Assembly (NCBI GenBank): GCA_905221605.1
Contig: CAJNDS010002374.1
Coordinates: 184,001-248,000 of the forward strand
Source of the DNA: Symbiodinium natans
Taxonomy: Eukaryota; Sar; Dinophyceae; Suessiales; Symbiodiniaceae
DNA: 64,000 nt
Reading direction: 5' to 3'
Shown here: piece after piece, positions 13,101-22,076 of the stretch
Position numbering within the stretch: position 1 is the stretch's first letter
Layout of the letters: each line of letters starts with the position of its first letter
The notes under the pieces: model-generated
Told to the model about the DNA's origin: nothing
The model's database searches: none
The model's input: the letters and a program-made list of their open reading frames with translations, nothing else
Translations under genes and position numbers: made by a program

Positions 13101-14189
13101 CGCGAGTAGAACGGTCGTTCCATCATTTGAGCCGGCAGATGGGCGCCTCTGAAGCCTCCACGAGCATGCTTTTCTGGCAGTGTCCTCGCGGAGCCACAGT
13201 CGGTGGCATCGGCCACAGGCAAACGCGACTTCTTGAGCGAGGGTTATTGCAAGGTGCCGCCGCCACCCTAAAGTCATTCAGGATCGGCTGTTAAGTGCTG
13301 ATCACAGCTGATGCCAGGGACCATGCCGCGGCTGCCACACCTTTTCGCCGGTGGGAGTCTCGCACGGCCTTGGCCATGCCACGGTTGCGCGAGAGCTCAG
13401 GTGTGTGGCACCGTGCGGGCGCACGCCTGCTCGCGTGGTTTGTCTTGAGTGTTTTGGGGGACGGGTGCAGTGTGGTCAGGCGCCCAGGCAATTGTGCCAA
13501 GGCAACTCTGCTAAGAAAAGCAGGCAAGCGCACTGTCGGAAGGTGCCGCCGACAACGCGGACACGTCCGCAGCACGGTCGGGGCATCCCCCTTGACGAGC
13601 CCAGGCCTTGGTAGTACACTGTTGCATTTCAAGCAGTTTCACGGTCGCGTGTGCCTTGGAGCATCACTTTGGCGTTTCCGTTACCAGTCTTTGCATTTTG
13701 ACTGGTGAAGTGGGCAGCCAAGATGAATGCTTGGGACGAGTGATGGATGCCCTTGCAAACTGTCCTTGCAAAGTGCGGCACAGCACACGCAAAGCCCAGA
13801 AACTTTAAGCACAGCTCAGAGTACCAAATGCGAGGCCAGTGCCCTCAAAAGCAGCCTTTACATCAGCTTCTGAGCCGAATTGTCGAAGTTTGGAGCGGGC
13901 GAAGGGCATTAGATCTGAGGCTCTGAGATCTCAGAGCCCCCAGAGCTTTCGGAGCACTCGCGGCAGTGCGGCAGCTGCACCCGTTGCTGCGCTGTAAATC
14001 GGCAGCTTCAAATCCTTTGAGACTTTGAGGCTCTCTCCCGAGAGAGAGCGTTGCCCTAAGTTACCGTACATGTCTGCAACAGGTCAAAGCGCTGCTTGCA
14101 GCTGCTGTTCGGGAAATCGGCGGCGAGAAGCGAGGCGAGGCAACAGGGAAGAGTGGGAAGAGAGGTGGGGGCAAGGTTAGACAGAAGTT
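10129..14189. other. No gene confidently recognised
   Basis: A few frames read like plausible peptides (11662-11925 plus; 12515-12790 plus) but have no family motif, no clear splice context and are matched by open frames on the other strand. They are left uncalled. Confidence 0.4.
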
Positions 14190-14990
14190 TGAGTGTTTCC
14201 CTTTCGCGATGAACATCGCTCAAACTTCTTTTCAAACGAGCTGTGTGAGGGAGAGATTGTTGCTACGCCCTTGTCGAAGGCCACAAGATGTTGCTGCGGC
14301 AGCAGTTCGTTAGCCCTTGAAGTCGCTCGAACTCAGAAGTTCTTGGAGACTGGTGTAAGATACATTCATCAAGCACCCCCCCCCCGGGCCCCTTAGTCTG
14401 TGAAGAAGCTGCAATGGTCGAGTCTCTGCACGATTAGTGAGTAGTTGGAGCGGGGGACGTTCCCAAATGCACGTTCCCAAATGCACGAGATGGCATTATG
14501 ACGACCGTGAACAACCCGTGTAACAAGCTTGAGTATCTTACGAATTTCGGATCGTCGGCGAAATCGTCCACCACCAACAGAGTGGCAAGCAGATCTTTTG
14601 TTTATTCTTCTTCTGAAAATCAACTACTTTATGTTGAGTGTCTATGATCTTCTTTAGTGCCACTGGGTCGTATTCCTCATACTAAACCTGTTCTTTTTCG
14701 GCGTCTGCCTTCATGACATGGCTTATGTATGTCTTTACGTCCACGTGAACACTGGGTAAAAAGATGTATATTCTCTCAAAGGACCCTCTGTAGAATTGTT
14801 AATTTCAAGTTCTGGATCAATACTGCTTTACCATCTGTTGAAGAAGCCACGCGTAACATCCACGCGGGTAGCTTCGGCATCATATCAAATCTGCTGTTTT
14901 TGTTTATATTCGGGTATGTCTACTGGTTCTACTTTGGGTATTTCTCCACTCAGTACTTCATGGGAGAAAAAATATCTTTTGATATTTCAG
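14190..14990. other. AT-richer island, unidentified
   Basis: Base composition is visibly lower in GC than the surroundings. The plus frame near 14860-14985 reads a hydrophobic, aromatic-rich peptide (LLFLFIFGYVYWFYFGYF) that could be a membrane helix, but the frame runs directly into the pyrimidine tract and no family is recognised. It could be a decayed transferred or organelle-derived fragment; this is only inference. Confidence 0.3.
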
Positions 14991-15039
14991 GCCTAGTGGC
15001 ACGGGCCGGCCCCCGCCCCCCAAAGCACGAAACCTTGAA

Positions 15040-15557
15040 CCTTGGCACTGTCTTCTCTTTCCGTTTTCTTTGTCCTTTTTCTTTGTCTCTCTCCTCTCGC
15101 TCTCTTTCCATTTTTCTTTGTACTTTTTCTTTTTCGCTCTCCTCTCTCTCTCTCTCTCGCTCTCTCGCGTGTTTTTTTTCTGTCTTTTGTTTCTTCCTCT
15201 CTCTACTTGCCTGTTTTTCTTTTTCTCTGTCTTTATCTTTCTCCTCTTTCTTCCCTGCGCTTCCTTGTTTTTATTTCCTCTTTCTCTTTATCTTTTTGTC
15301 TCTCTTTATCTTTATTCTCCTCTGCTTCCTTGTTTTCATTTTCTCTTTCTCTTTATCTTTTTTGTTTCTCTTTCTCTTTATTCTCTGTCTCTTCAATATC
15401 TTTTTCCTTCTACTTCTCTTTGTCTGTCTCTCTCTCTCTCTCTTTCTCTTTCTCTTTCTCTTTTTCTTGCTGTTGGTCTTTCTCTGTTTCTTTTCCTCTC
15501 TTTGTTTCTCCTTCACCTCTCTCTTTTTTCTTTTCTTTCTGTTGCTGTTAGTCTTCC

Positions 15558-15602
<45 letters not shown>

Positions 15603-15753
15603 CTCTCTCTTCTTTGTTTTTTTTGAAATCTCTCTCCCTCTCTATCTTCTCACTTTCTCTTGTTCGTTCACCTTTCTCTTCTTCGTTCACCTTTGTCTCT
15701 TTTTCTCTTTCATTCTTCGTCTCCTTCTCTCTGTCTCTCTTTCTCCTGCCTTC

Positions 15754-15755
<2 letters not shown>
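15040..15755. repeat. Long CT-rich (polypyrimidine) tract
   Basis: About 700 bp of almost pure C/T on the plus strand (TCTCTTTCTCTTT words, including a (CT)n run at about 15568-15612). All plus frames are open and read Leu/Ser/Phe; the minus frame reads Arg/Glu/Lys. No gene is implied. Confidence 0.9.
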
Positions 15756-15811
<56 letters not shown>

Positions 15812-15845
15812 CCCGCCCGCGCGCGCGCGCGCACGCACGCACCCG
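15756..15845. repeat. 55-base poly-C run followed by (GC)n/(GCAC)n
   Basis: An uninterrupted run of 55 C at 15756-15810 ends the pyrimidine tract and passes into GCCC, GC and CGCA repeats. The run length in a read assembly is unreliable. Confidence 0.9.
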
Positions 15846-17030
15846 CATCAGGAGCATCATTGGGGTTGGTTTGGGAGCCCAAAAGACATTCTAAGCATGC
15901 GTTTTGCCTTCGAAAAACCTTCAGAAAACGCTGTAAACACGTGTTTTTGAGCTTGGGAAGCCTTTTGGAACCGAGGAAGAGAGAGCATCATGAGCATCAG
16001 CGGCCTCCCCCAGGCCATCCGAAACCTCCTGAAACACGCCGATTATATGTGCTTGAACGCTTGCGTGCCCACCAAACCCCCAAAAGCAAGACCCCGAATG
16101 CCCTTAAGCGCATTCGGGGTCCTGCTGTTCGGGTGTTTTGTAGGCACGAAGCCGTTCGAGCGCGTAAAATGAGCGTTTTTACGTGGGCCCACAAAACACT
16201 CGGTATTTACGAGGTTTTCTGCTGTTGGAACACCCCCCCAAACCGAGCATCATGAGCATCAGCTGGGTCTCTGGGCTGTGGGCCCGGAGGCCCACGAAGC
16301 CCACATGAGAAACGATGGCTGGATGATGCACCCGGACCCCGCGCATCAGCAGCATCAGCAGACCCCCCCCCCCGACGTGGGTTTCGATGATGCACACTTT
16401 GGGGGCGGGTCAAGGGCAACAAGGGTGGGGGTCGGAGGCACGCGTGAAAACCCTCATAAAAACACGGTATTTACGGTGATTTCAGCGTTTTTCAGCGTTT
16501 TTTCTTGCCTTGGGTCCGCGGGCCAGGGCTGCTGATGCTCATGATGCTCGCCTGGTTTTGGGCTTCCGGTACCCCGCCCAAGCCTTGAAAAACATGGTTT
16601 CGGCCTGGCCCGCGCCCCATGTGAAAAGCTAGGGTCGATGATGCGCGCCCGTGAGGGTTTAATTGGGTGCTGCGGGTGTTTTGTGGCCTCGGTTTTTCGT
16701 AAAAAACCCATGGTTTTTACGAGGCTTTCGTGCTTTTCGCACCACCGCGTGTTGCGTCCCCTTGGATGCCGTTTCGGAGGCCTCCCGAAGGGCCCCGCGC
16801 GAATTTGAAGCAATTTTGGGCGGGGTCGGCGGCTCGGGCGCTCGCCCCTTAAAGCTAGCGCTTTAGTGCGACGCGGGCTCCGCCCTGGACCACGGGCGGC
16901 GCGGGGGCCGGATTTAACGGGTACCGGCAGTGCCGCCGACCCCAGACAGGAGGGCGGGCGGCAGGCCGGCAAACCGCAGAGCCAGTACAGGCTCCGAGAT
17001 CTAGGGTTTAGGGTTATGTTTAAAGGGTGA
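15846..17030. other. Gene-free segment with dispersed short repeats
   Basis: No gene is seen. The segment carries a 19-base word GAGCATCATGAGCATCAGC at 15983-16001 and 16245-16263 and its inverted form at 16531-16549, plus a strong palindrome (separate entry). A short TAGGGTTTAGGGTTA piece lies near 17002-17017. Confidence 0.5.
16090..16121. repeat. 32-bp near-perfect palindrome
   Basis: Arms GACCCCGAATGC (16090-16101) and GCATTCGGGGTC (16110-16121) are perfect inverted copies. The centre CCTTAAGC is itself CTTAAG flanked by one mismatched pair, so 30 of 32 bases fit a single palindrome. Confidence 0.9.
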
Positions 17031-17036
17031 GTTTTT

Positions 17037-17059
17037 CCCCAAACAGGAACCGTTTGGGG
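17037..17059. repeat. Hairpin CCCCAAAC-loop-GTTTGGGG at the satellite edge
   Basis: Eight-base inverted arms around a seven-base loop. The same hairpin and its flanks recur at 27922-27944, in both cases just before a satellite array starts with the words CACGCGCTTGGCCAGATGGG. Confidence 0.8.
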
Positions 17060-17078
17060 TCCTCTCCTCAGAAATAAA

Positions 17079-17732
17079 GTGTCACGCGCTTGGCCAGATG
17101 GGTGTCACGCGCTTCGGGCCTGTGGTCTCCCATGGTCTCCGATCATGAGCACAATTGGGGCCAATTGGGGCCGGGTGGGTGTCACGCGCTTCGGGCCTGT
17201 GGTCTCCCATGGTCTCCGATCATGAACCCAATTGGGGCCATTGGGGTCGGTGGGTGTCACGCGCTTCGGGGCCTGTGGTCTCCCATGGAAACTATGGGTT
17301 ATGAGTGCGCAGGCCCCGAGCTCCCCGGCATGCCGAAGCGCTCGCGAGGTCCCACGCACGACTGGTCCACCTGTCCGTGAAACGTTCATGTGGTCTCCCA
17401 TGGTCTCCGATGATGAGCGCAATTGGGGCCATTGGGGCCGGGTGGGCGCTCGGCCTGCGGTCCCATGGGGTCGTCTTTCATGGTCTCCGATGATGAGCGA
17501 AATTGGGGGCATTGGGGCCGGGCAGGTGTCACGCGCTCGGGCCTGTGCTCTCCCACACAGTCTCCGATCAGAGCGCAATTGGGGCCAATTGGGGCCGGGC
17601 GGGTGTCACGCGCTTCGGGGACTGTGGTCTCATGAGCTATGGGTTATGAGTGCGCAGGCCCCGAGCTCCCCGGCATGCCGAAGCGCTTGCGAGGTCCCAC
17701 GCACGACTGGTCCACCTGTCCGTGAAACGTTC
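17079..17732. repeat. ~77-bp satellite, left array
   Basis: Tandem copies of a ~77-bp unit containing CACGCGCTTCGGGCCTG, GTGGTCTCCCATGG, TCTCCGATCATGAG and AATTGGGGCC (often doubled). A 91-base word set starting GGGTTATGAGTGCGCAGG and ending CGTGAAACGTTC occurs twice (to 17387 and to 17732). The array stops abruptly at 17732 where the retrotransposon begins. Confidence 0.9.
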
Positions 17733-17993
17733 CACTTCAGGAACAGCCACATAACTTGCGCGAGGCAAACTGCACATGCCTGGCACAGGAGATGGAGCTG
17801 ATCTGTCTCAGCTGTACAAAATGAAAATAAAAATGCTGTCATCAGATGCCTGGAGGCTACAAGACCAAGCAGGCAGAGCTGCAAAGGCTTAGATGGTCCT
17901 CTCATTTGAGGCCCTAAGAACGGAATCATCATTTCATTCAGTGTAGCACGTCAGTCGAGCTGACGACTCGGGCGGTCACACTTGCTTAGGCCA
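17733..17993 (-). other. Retrotransposon 3' UTR with hairpin
   Basis: Downstream of the RNase H frame stop there are ~260 bases with no open frame of note. A hairpin CGTCAG-TCGAG-CTGACG lies at 17949-17965, about 30 bases past the stop; a 3' structure of this kind can serve as RT recognition signal in LINEs, but that role is inferred only from position. Confidence 0.55.
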
Positions 17994-20264
17994 TCATCTA
18001 GCATTGGCAGCGTGAGTCGCCAGGATGTACTCTTCAAGTTCCTTTGACGCTGCTGCCGCAGCTCGGATGATTGCGATTTCTTGCTTTTCGGCGGACTCAA
18101 AAGCTCGATGCCGTTTGGCTCGCGAGGAGTCCACACAGCGCGCAGCTCGCTCCTTATTCGCGGCCTCGTCCGCAATTTGGTTAAGTCGCCTACGCTTCGT
18201 TGCCTCGAGAGGGGTCGGCGGGCGCCATCCATCTTTCTTTCCATGTGAAGGCACCCACACAAAATCGATGATGTTGCCTTGCTCCCGGAGATGTAGTAGA
18301 TCGCGACGGGCACGACCGGCTAACAGTGGAGCTGAGCAGTTGGTCGGCGATTGCACGGCTTTGATCGCCGACTTGCAATCGACTAAAACTGCAATCCGGG
18401 CACCGTGGATGCAGGCAACCCGCGACGCATGAAGAAAGAAAACGATGGCCTGAAGTTCCTGCCGAAAAGGGCTTTGATCTTCATGGCTGTCCCCACAGGC
18501 CAAAGGTTCGTTCTCACTCTCAACAACAATTGCAAAAGCCCCAATGTCATCTTGCGAACTTCCATCCGTTGCCACCAGCAGTAGATCACTGAGCTTTGCC
18601 CGCAAAATGACTTCAACGAGGCGCTGCACAAACCTTTGCACGTTTCCAGCTGCTGGCGCAGCAGGAAACTCTTGAATCCGTGCTCCAAATAGTCGCTCCT
18701 GGACCCTTTCGGTGGGCAATTGCAGGTTGCAGCGAAGTCTCTGAGTGTGCTCACACGTCCAGGTTATGTGCGGGCGAGAGGGCCAAGCACCTCCACATCT
18801 GCAAAGAACAGCTTGTCCAGAGATAGCACGAAGGCCGTGCCGAGCATTATGGTACCAAGCAGTGCCTCCTGTTGCCAGGCAAGCTCGACGAATTTCCAAG
18901 GAGGCGCTGGGCTGTCCAAGTGAACGATGTCCAGCAAAAGCATACCTTGCCCCTTCTGGGGGCTTCGGAAGCGCCATGCCGCGGGCCAAATTATCGTCAG
19001 ACCTGTGATAACTTCTGGAAACCCTACCACATTCCATCACAGCCTTGTATCTGTGCGCCTCAGTGAGCCATTGAATGAGCACTTTGAAAGAGTCGACTCC
19101 AAAGAAGTACTTCCTTTGCACGCCGTTGTCGTCAGTTCGAGAAAGGGCCTTGTCACGGACAAGCGCTTGCCAGTTAAGTCGCTCTAGGACCTCTTGCGCC
19201 ATTGGAAAGATGACGCCCCAAGCAGGAAAAGCATTTGTCAAAGGCAAGGTGTCCAACCACTCAGGAGGTTTGCAGACGTAACGCCATAACGCTTTCAGGG
19301 CGGCTTTGTCCAGCGCCCACCGCAAATTCAGATCCCAGCCAAAGACCTCATAGAGCAGAATCGCAGGAGTTTCGTCCGTGCAGTGCTGTTTGTAGACGGC
19401 CCGGGTGGCTTTTTGGATCTCCCTGATTTCCCGGCTGCATGGCTCAGCAACTCCTGCCGCCCAAAGAACAGCCGAGAAGACTAAGCTGTGAATAACCAGC
19501 TTCTTGTGAGCGGCATTCGGGCCGAGGACTTTAAGATAGTGCAATCGCAACAGCAGTACTCGGAGATGAAGTTTCAGCGGGGAAGCATTTTGCACTTGTA
19601 GGTCCAATCGAACACCGAGGATATCAAGATGGCTTGTGCGTTTGTATCCACGCCTTTCAGCTATTACATCCAACGAATGGTCATCGAGGGCAGCAGCTAC
19701 TCCACATTTGCTGGGCTTGCAGGTAAAATTAAACGCAGCATCATATATGTCGCTTTTATGAAGCGCCAGAGAAACCGCAGCCACTGGGTCGGGCATTGAA
19801 TGATCCGGCCATATCATTCTGTCGTCAACATAAATCAGATTCTGAGCTCCTGGAACCTGACAAAAGCGAGACCAAATGCAACCCACAGCCAGCGCCGCCA
19901 CGGGTCTTAATGGGCAGCCTTGCAGCAGACCCCGGGTGGGCTCAAACCACCCGGTGTCCCAAACACCGCCTACCCGGAAAATGCGTCGAGCATCATGATA
20001 GAAGGATGTCAGCAGTGTTTTCAAAGCTGGGGGTGCCCCCAGCCGATTCAGGACCATGACCACTGCCGGCGCACTCAGGGAATCGAAAAAGGCAGTGAGG
20101 TCTTGTTGTATGAAAGCGCGGCATCCATCATTCCAAGCCTGTGCACCCTGCAGTGGGCGTCTGTGACGGCTCGTCCAGCCGCAGATCCCAACGTGCAATG
20201 GTCCAACCAGAGTTCGCTCCATTGTCTGAGCTTGCGAGCGACGCACCGGGCGCCGATACGCCAC
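17994..20264 (-). CDS. Retrotransposon RT core and RNase H
   Basis: This 756-codon frame holds the catalytic half of the reverse transcriptase that copies the element's RNA at its target. Motif A is DLTAFFD (residues 55-61), motif B GLLQGCPLRP (about 112-121), motif C the catalytic YVDD (145-148), followed by a FNFTCKPSKCG motif D. A connection region follows, then an RNase H domain: TDGS with Asp 567, RQELQAI, LVDCKSAI, a VPSHGK motif and IADEAAN, i.e. the full acidic set plus His. The first ~40 residues are out of phase shadow: RT motifs 1-2 are encoded in the overlapping frame 20075-21928, so RT is split by a frameshift near 20100-20260. The displayed start ATG is therefore not a true start. 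Confidence 0.93.
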   Translation of the reverse strand: MAYRRPVRRSQAQTMERTLVGPLHVGICGWTSRHRRPLQGAQAWNDGCRAFIQQDLTAFFDSLSAPAVVMVLNRLGAPPALKTLLTSFYHDARRIFRVGGVWDTGWFEPTRGLLQGCPLRPVAALAVGCIWSRFCQVPGAQNLIYVDDRMIWPDHSMPDPVAAVSLALHKSDIYDAAFNFTCKPSKCGVAAALDDHSLDVIAERRGYKRTSHLDILGVRLDLQVQNASPLKLHLRVLLLRLHYLKVLGPNAAHKKLVIHSLVFSAVLWAAGVAEPCSREIREIQKATRAVYKQHCTDETPAILLYEVFGWDLNLRWALDKAALKALWRYVCKPPEWLDTLPLTNAFPAWGVIFPMAQEVLERLNWQALVRDKALSRTDDNGVQRKYFFGVDSFKVLIQWLTEAHRYKAVMECGRVSRSYHRSDDNLARGMALPKPPEGARYAFAGHRSLGQPSASLEIRRACLATGGTAWYHNARHGLRAISGQAVLCRCGGAWPSRPHITWTCEHTQRLRCNLQLPTERVQERLFGARIQEFPAAPAAGNVQRFVQRLVEVILRAKLSDLLLVATDGSSQDDIGAFAIVVESENEPLACGDSHEDQSPFRQELQAIVFFLHASRVACIHGARIAVLVDCKSAIKAVQSPTNCSAPLLAGRARRDLLHLREQGNIIDFVWVPSHGKKDGWRPPTPLEATKRRRLNQIADEAANKERAARCVDSSRAKRHRAFESAEKQEIAIIRAAAAASKELEEYILATHAANAR

Positions 20265-21928
20265 AGCACCGAGCTTAATGCTATGGGACGTGTTTCATCG
20301 ACTTTCTTTGGCAACAGGATAATAGCCGCCCGCCTCCAAAGTCGAGGTACATATCCCAGAACAATGATTTTGTTCCACAGTCGACATAGTCCATCCCACC
20401 ATTGCTCTGGTAGTCGCAACATCGATTTCGCGGACCATTGGTCCGCTCCGGTGGCTTTATTTATCATTTGCTTCGCTGCCTCCTTGAGTTCCAAGGCAGT
20501 CATCTGCAACTGAATTTCGGAAGGCTGGACTTGGGGCACTTCCTCCAAGATTTCGCTGATGGCCTGAAAGTTGATGTCACCAGGTTTGGCAGTCCATTTC
20601 TCCTTCCAGTTCTTGCCCTGGGTTTTGAGGACCAGCGTGGGATGAATAGACACCGGCGCTGACTCAATAGGGGGCGGTTGCTGCTCAGCTCGAAGGGCCT
20701 CATCTGCCTTGCGTTTCACCCACGATATTTGGCGCACCACATTTTGTTTGGTGCGTGATCGCCACTGTTGGACCCTAGCCTCTTGTTCCTGCGCCAGGTA
20801 GCGCTCATATAATTGCTGCACAGCATCCACTTGTTCTTCCAGGCATCCGGCGGGCAAATAAGGCAGCTCTGGTACTAATTTGCGGAGTTTTGGAAGGGAC
20901 TGAACAATGGCCTCACGTAGATCATCACAATGCCGTTGTTGGTGAAGTTGGCGGAGGCGTGTGGTGAGTCTTCGAAGGCCTCGAACACCTTGGGACTCAT
21001 GGCCACGCACATGCACAGACTGTTTAACCAGGGGCCGCTGCTTTGGACTCCATGCTTCGCTTCGGGCCTGGCGCTGTCCGGCGTTTTCCTTGTTGGCCAG
21101 CGAGGCCTCCCCAGCATCTGACAAAAGGCGCCACGCTTCATCCAGGTCGCCAGAGTCAAGGTAACTATCAAACCGGTGGATGTCCCAGCTCAGCTCAAAC
21201 GATTGGGCAATTTTTTCAGGATCATTTTGGGACAAATTTGCGAAGGTTGGCTGCGCATGGCCAGTGGAAAGAGCACTGCTGTCGAGACTATAGCAGATGA
21301 TGGCATGGTCAGAAAGCTCACAACGCCTGAAATGTTGGACGTCCGTGGCCAACACCGTGGAGTCTGCCAAGCCAAAATCTATACGTCTGGTGTTCAGCGG
21401 ATTTGTAGGGGGAAGGGGGCCCAAAAACATCTCATCCAAGGATCGAGCACTTCCCTCCATCAGTAAATCTCTGACGGCGCCCTCCTCCTGAGTCATGTTG
21501 TAATCCCCCAATAAAATGAAAGCACCACCAAACCTCTTAACAGCTTCAAAAACCTCCAACAGAGCTTGAGAAGTGGCATGTGCGTCATTGGGAAATCCAT
21601 AAAAAGCAACCATCAGGACCTTTGAAATTCGGCCAGAAATGCGGCAATCAATGAGGCCCGCAGAGTATCTAGTGGAGGCCAATTCGGTTTTCAGGGTCAC
21701 CGGCTGAATGGGCAATTTGGAGACCAGTGCTACCCTGTGCGAGTTGGCGCCATCATCCAGCTGACTCAGGATAGCGGTGGCTCCAAGGCTTCTCCATTCC
21801 TTCAAGTAGCCAAGTTTGGACAGCGGATTCACATCAGCTTCCTGTATTGAAAGTAACTCTGCACCAATTCCACTGGCAAAATCATCAATGAGGTTGGAGA
21901 GGGACACACCTTTACGATTGACATTCAA
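20075..21928 (-). CDS. Retrotransposon AP-like endonuclease and N-terminal RT
   Basis: A 617-codon frame encoding the nicking endonuclease that opens the target DNA and the start of RT. The endonuclease/exonuclease/phosphatase fold is complete: an N-terminal strand with NVN (residues 2-4), QEAD with Glu 30, GDYN (141-144), RRIDF with Asp 184, and SDH (206-208). The middle (about 230-440) is a charged linker rich in Arg/Gln. The C-terminal part carries RT motifs: KATGADQWS and RPIALSSVLWRIGAR. No ATG starts the domain; the frame is open upstream to a TGA near 21980 and uses TTG at 21928 only formally, so in an active copy it would follow ORF1 by frameshifting or reinitiation, or it has been cut off by an indel. 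The last ~40 residues are out of frame relative to RT. Confidence 0.92.
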   Translation of the reverse strand: MNVNRKGVSLSNLIDDFASGIGAELLSIQEADVNPLSKLGYLKEWRSLGATAILSQLDDGANSHRVALVSKLPIQPVTLKTELASTRYSAGLIDCRISGRISKVLMVAFYGFPNDAHATSQALLEVFEAVKRFGGAFILLGDYNMTQEEGAVRDLLMEGSARSLDEMFLGPLPPTNPLNTRRIDFGLADSTVLATDVQHFRRCELSDHAIICYSLDSSALSTGHAQPTFANLSQNDPEKIAQSFELSWDIHRFDSYLDSGDLDEAWRLLSDAGEASLANKENAGQRQARSEAWSPKQRPLVKQSVHVRGHESQGVRGLRRLTTRLRQLHQQRHCDDLREAIVQSLPKLRKLVPELPYLPAGCLEEQVDAVQQLYERYLAQEQEARVQQWRSRTKQNVVRQISWVKRKADEALRAEQQPPPIESAPVSIHPTLVLKTQGKNWKEKWTAKPGDINFQAISEILEEVPQVQPSEIQLQMTALELKEAAKQMINKATGADQWSAKSMLRLPEQWWDGLCRLWNKIIVLGYVPRLWRRAAIILLPKKVDETRPIALSSVLWRIGARCVARKLRQWSELWLDHCTLGSAAGRAVTDAHCRVHRLGMMDAALSYNKTSLPFSIP

Positions 21929-22076
21929 ACTCGCGATTTTGAGGAAGATGCTGACAAGGTGGAACTCGCACTCAAGGCCTCAGCTGCTGAGTCAAAAGTA
22001 GCACTGATAATGTCCGAAGAGAGGCCATGCTTCTGACGTGCTGACGCCGCCCAAGTTCTCAATCTCTGTAGCACGT

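Noticed and set aside
15271-15882. Arg/Glu/Lys-rich minus ORF
   Set aside because: Complement of the pyrimidine tract.
14729-16255. 508-codon plus ORF
   Set aside because: Most of it crosses the pyrimidine and poly-C tract, which has no stops in any plus frame; only the first ~90 codons are normal sequence and they show no family.
19920-20513. 197-codon plus ORF inside the retrotransposon
   Set aside because: Antisense shadow of the RT-coding strand.
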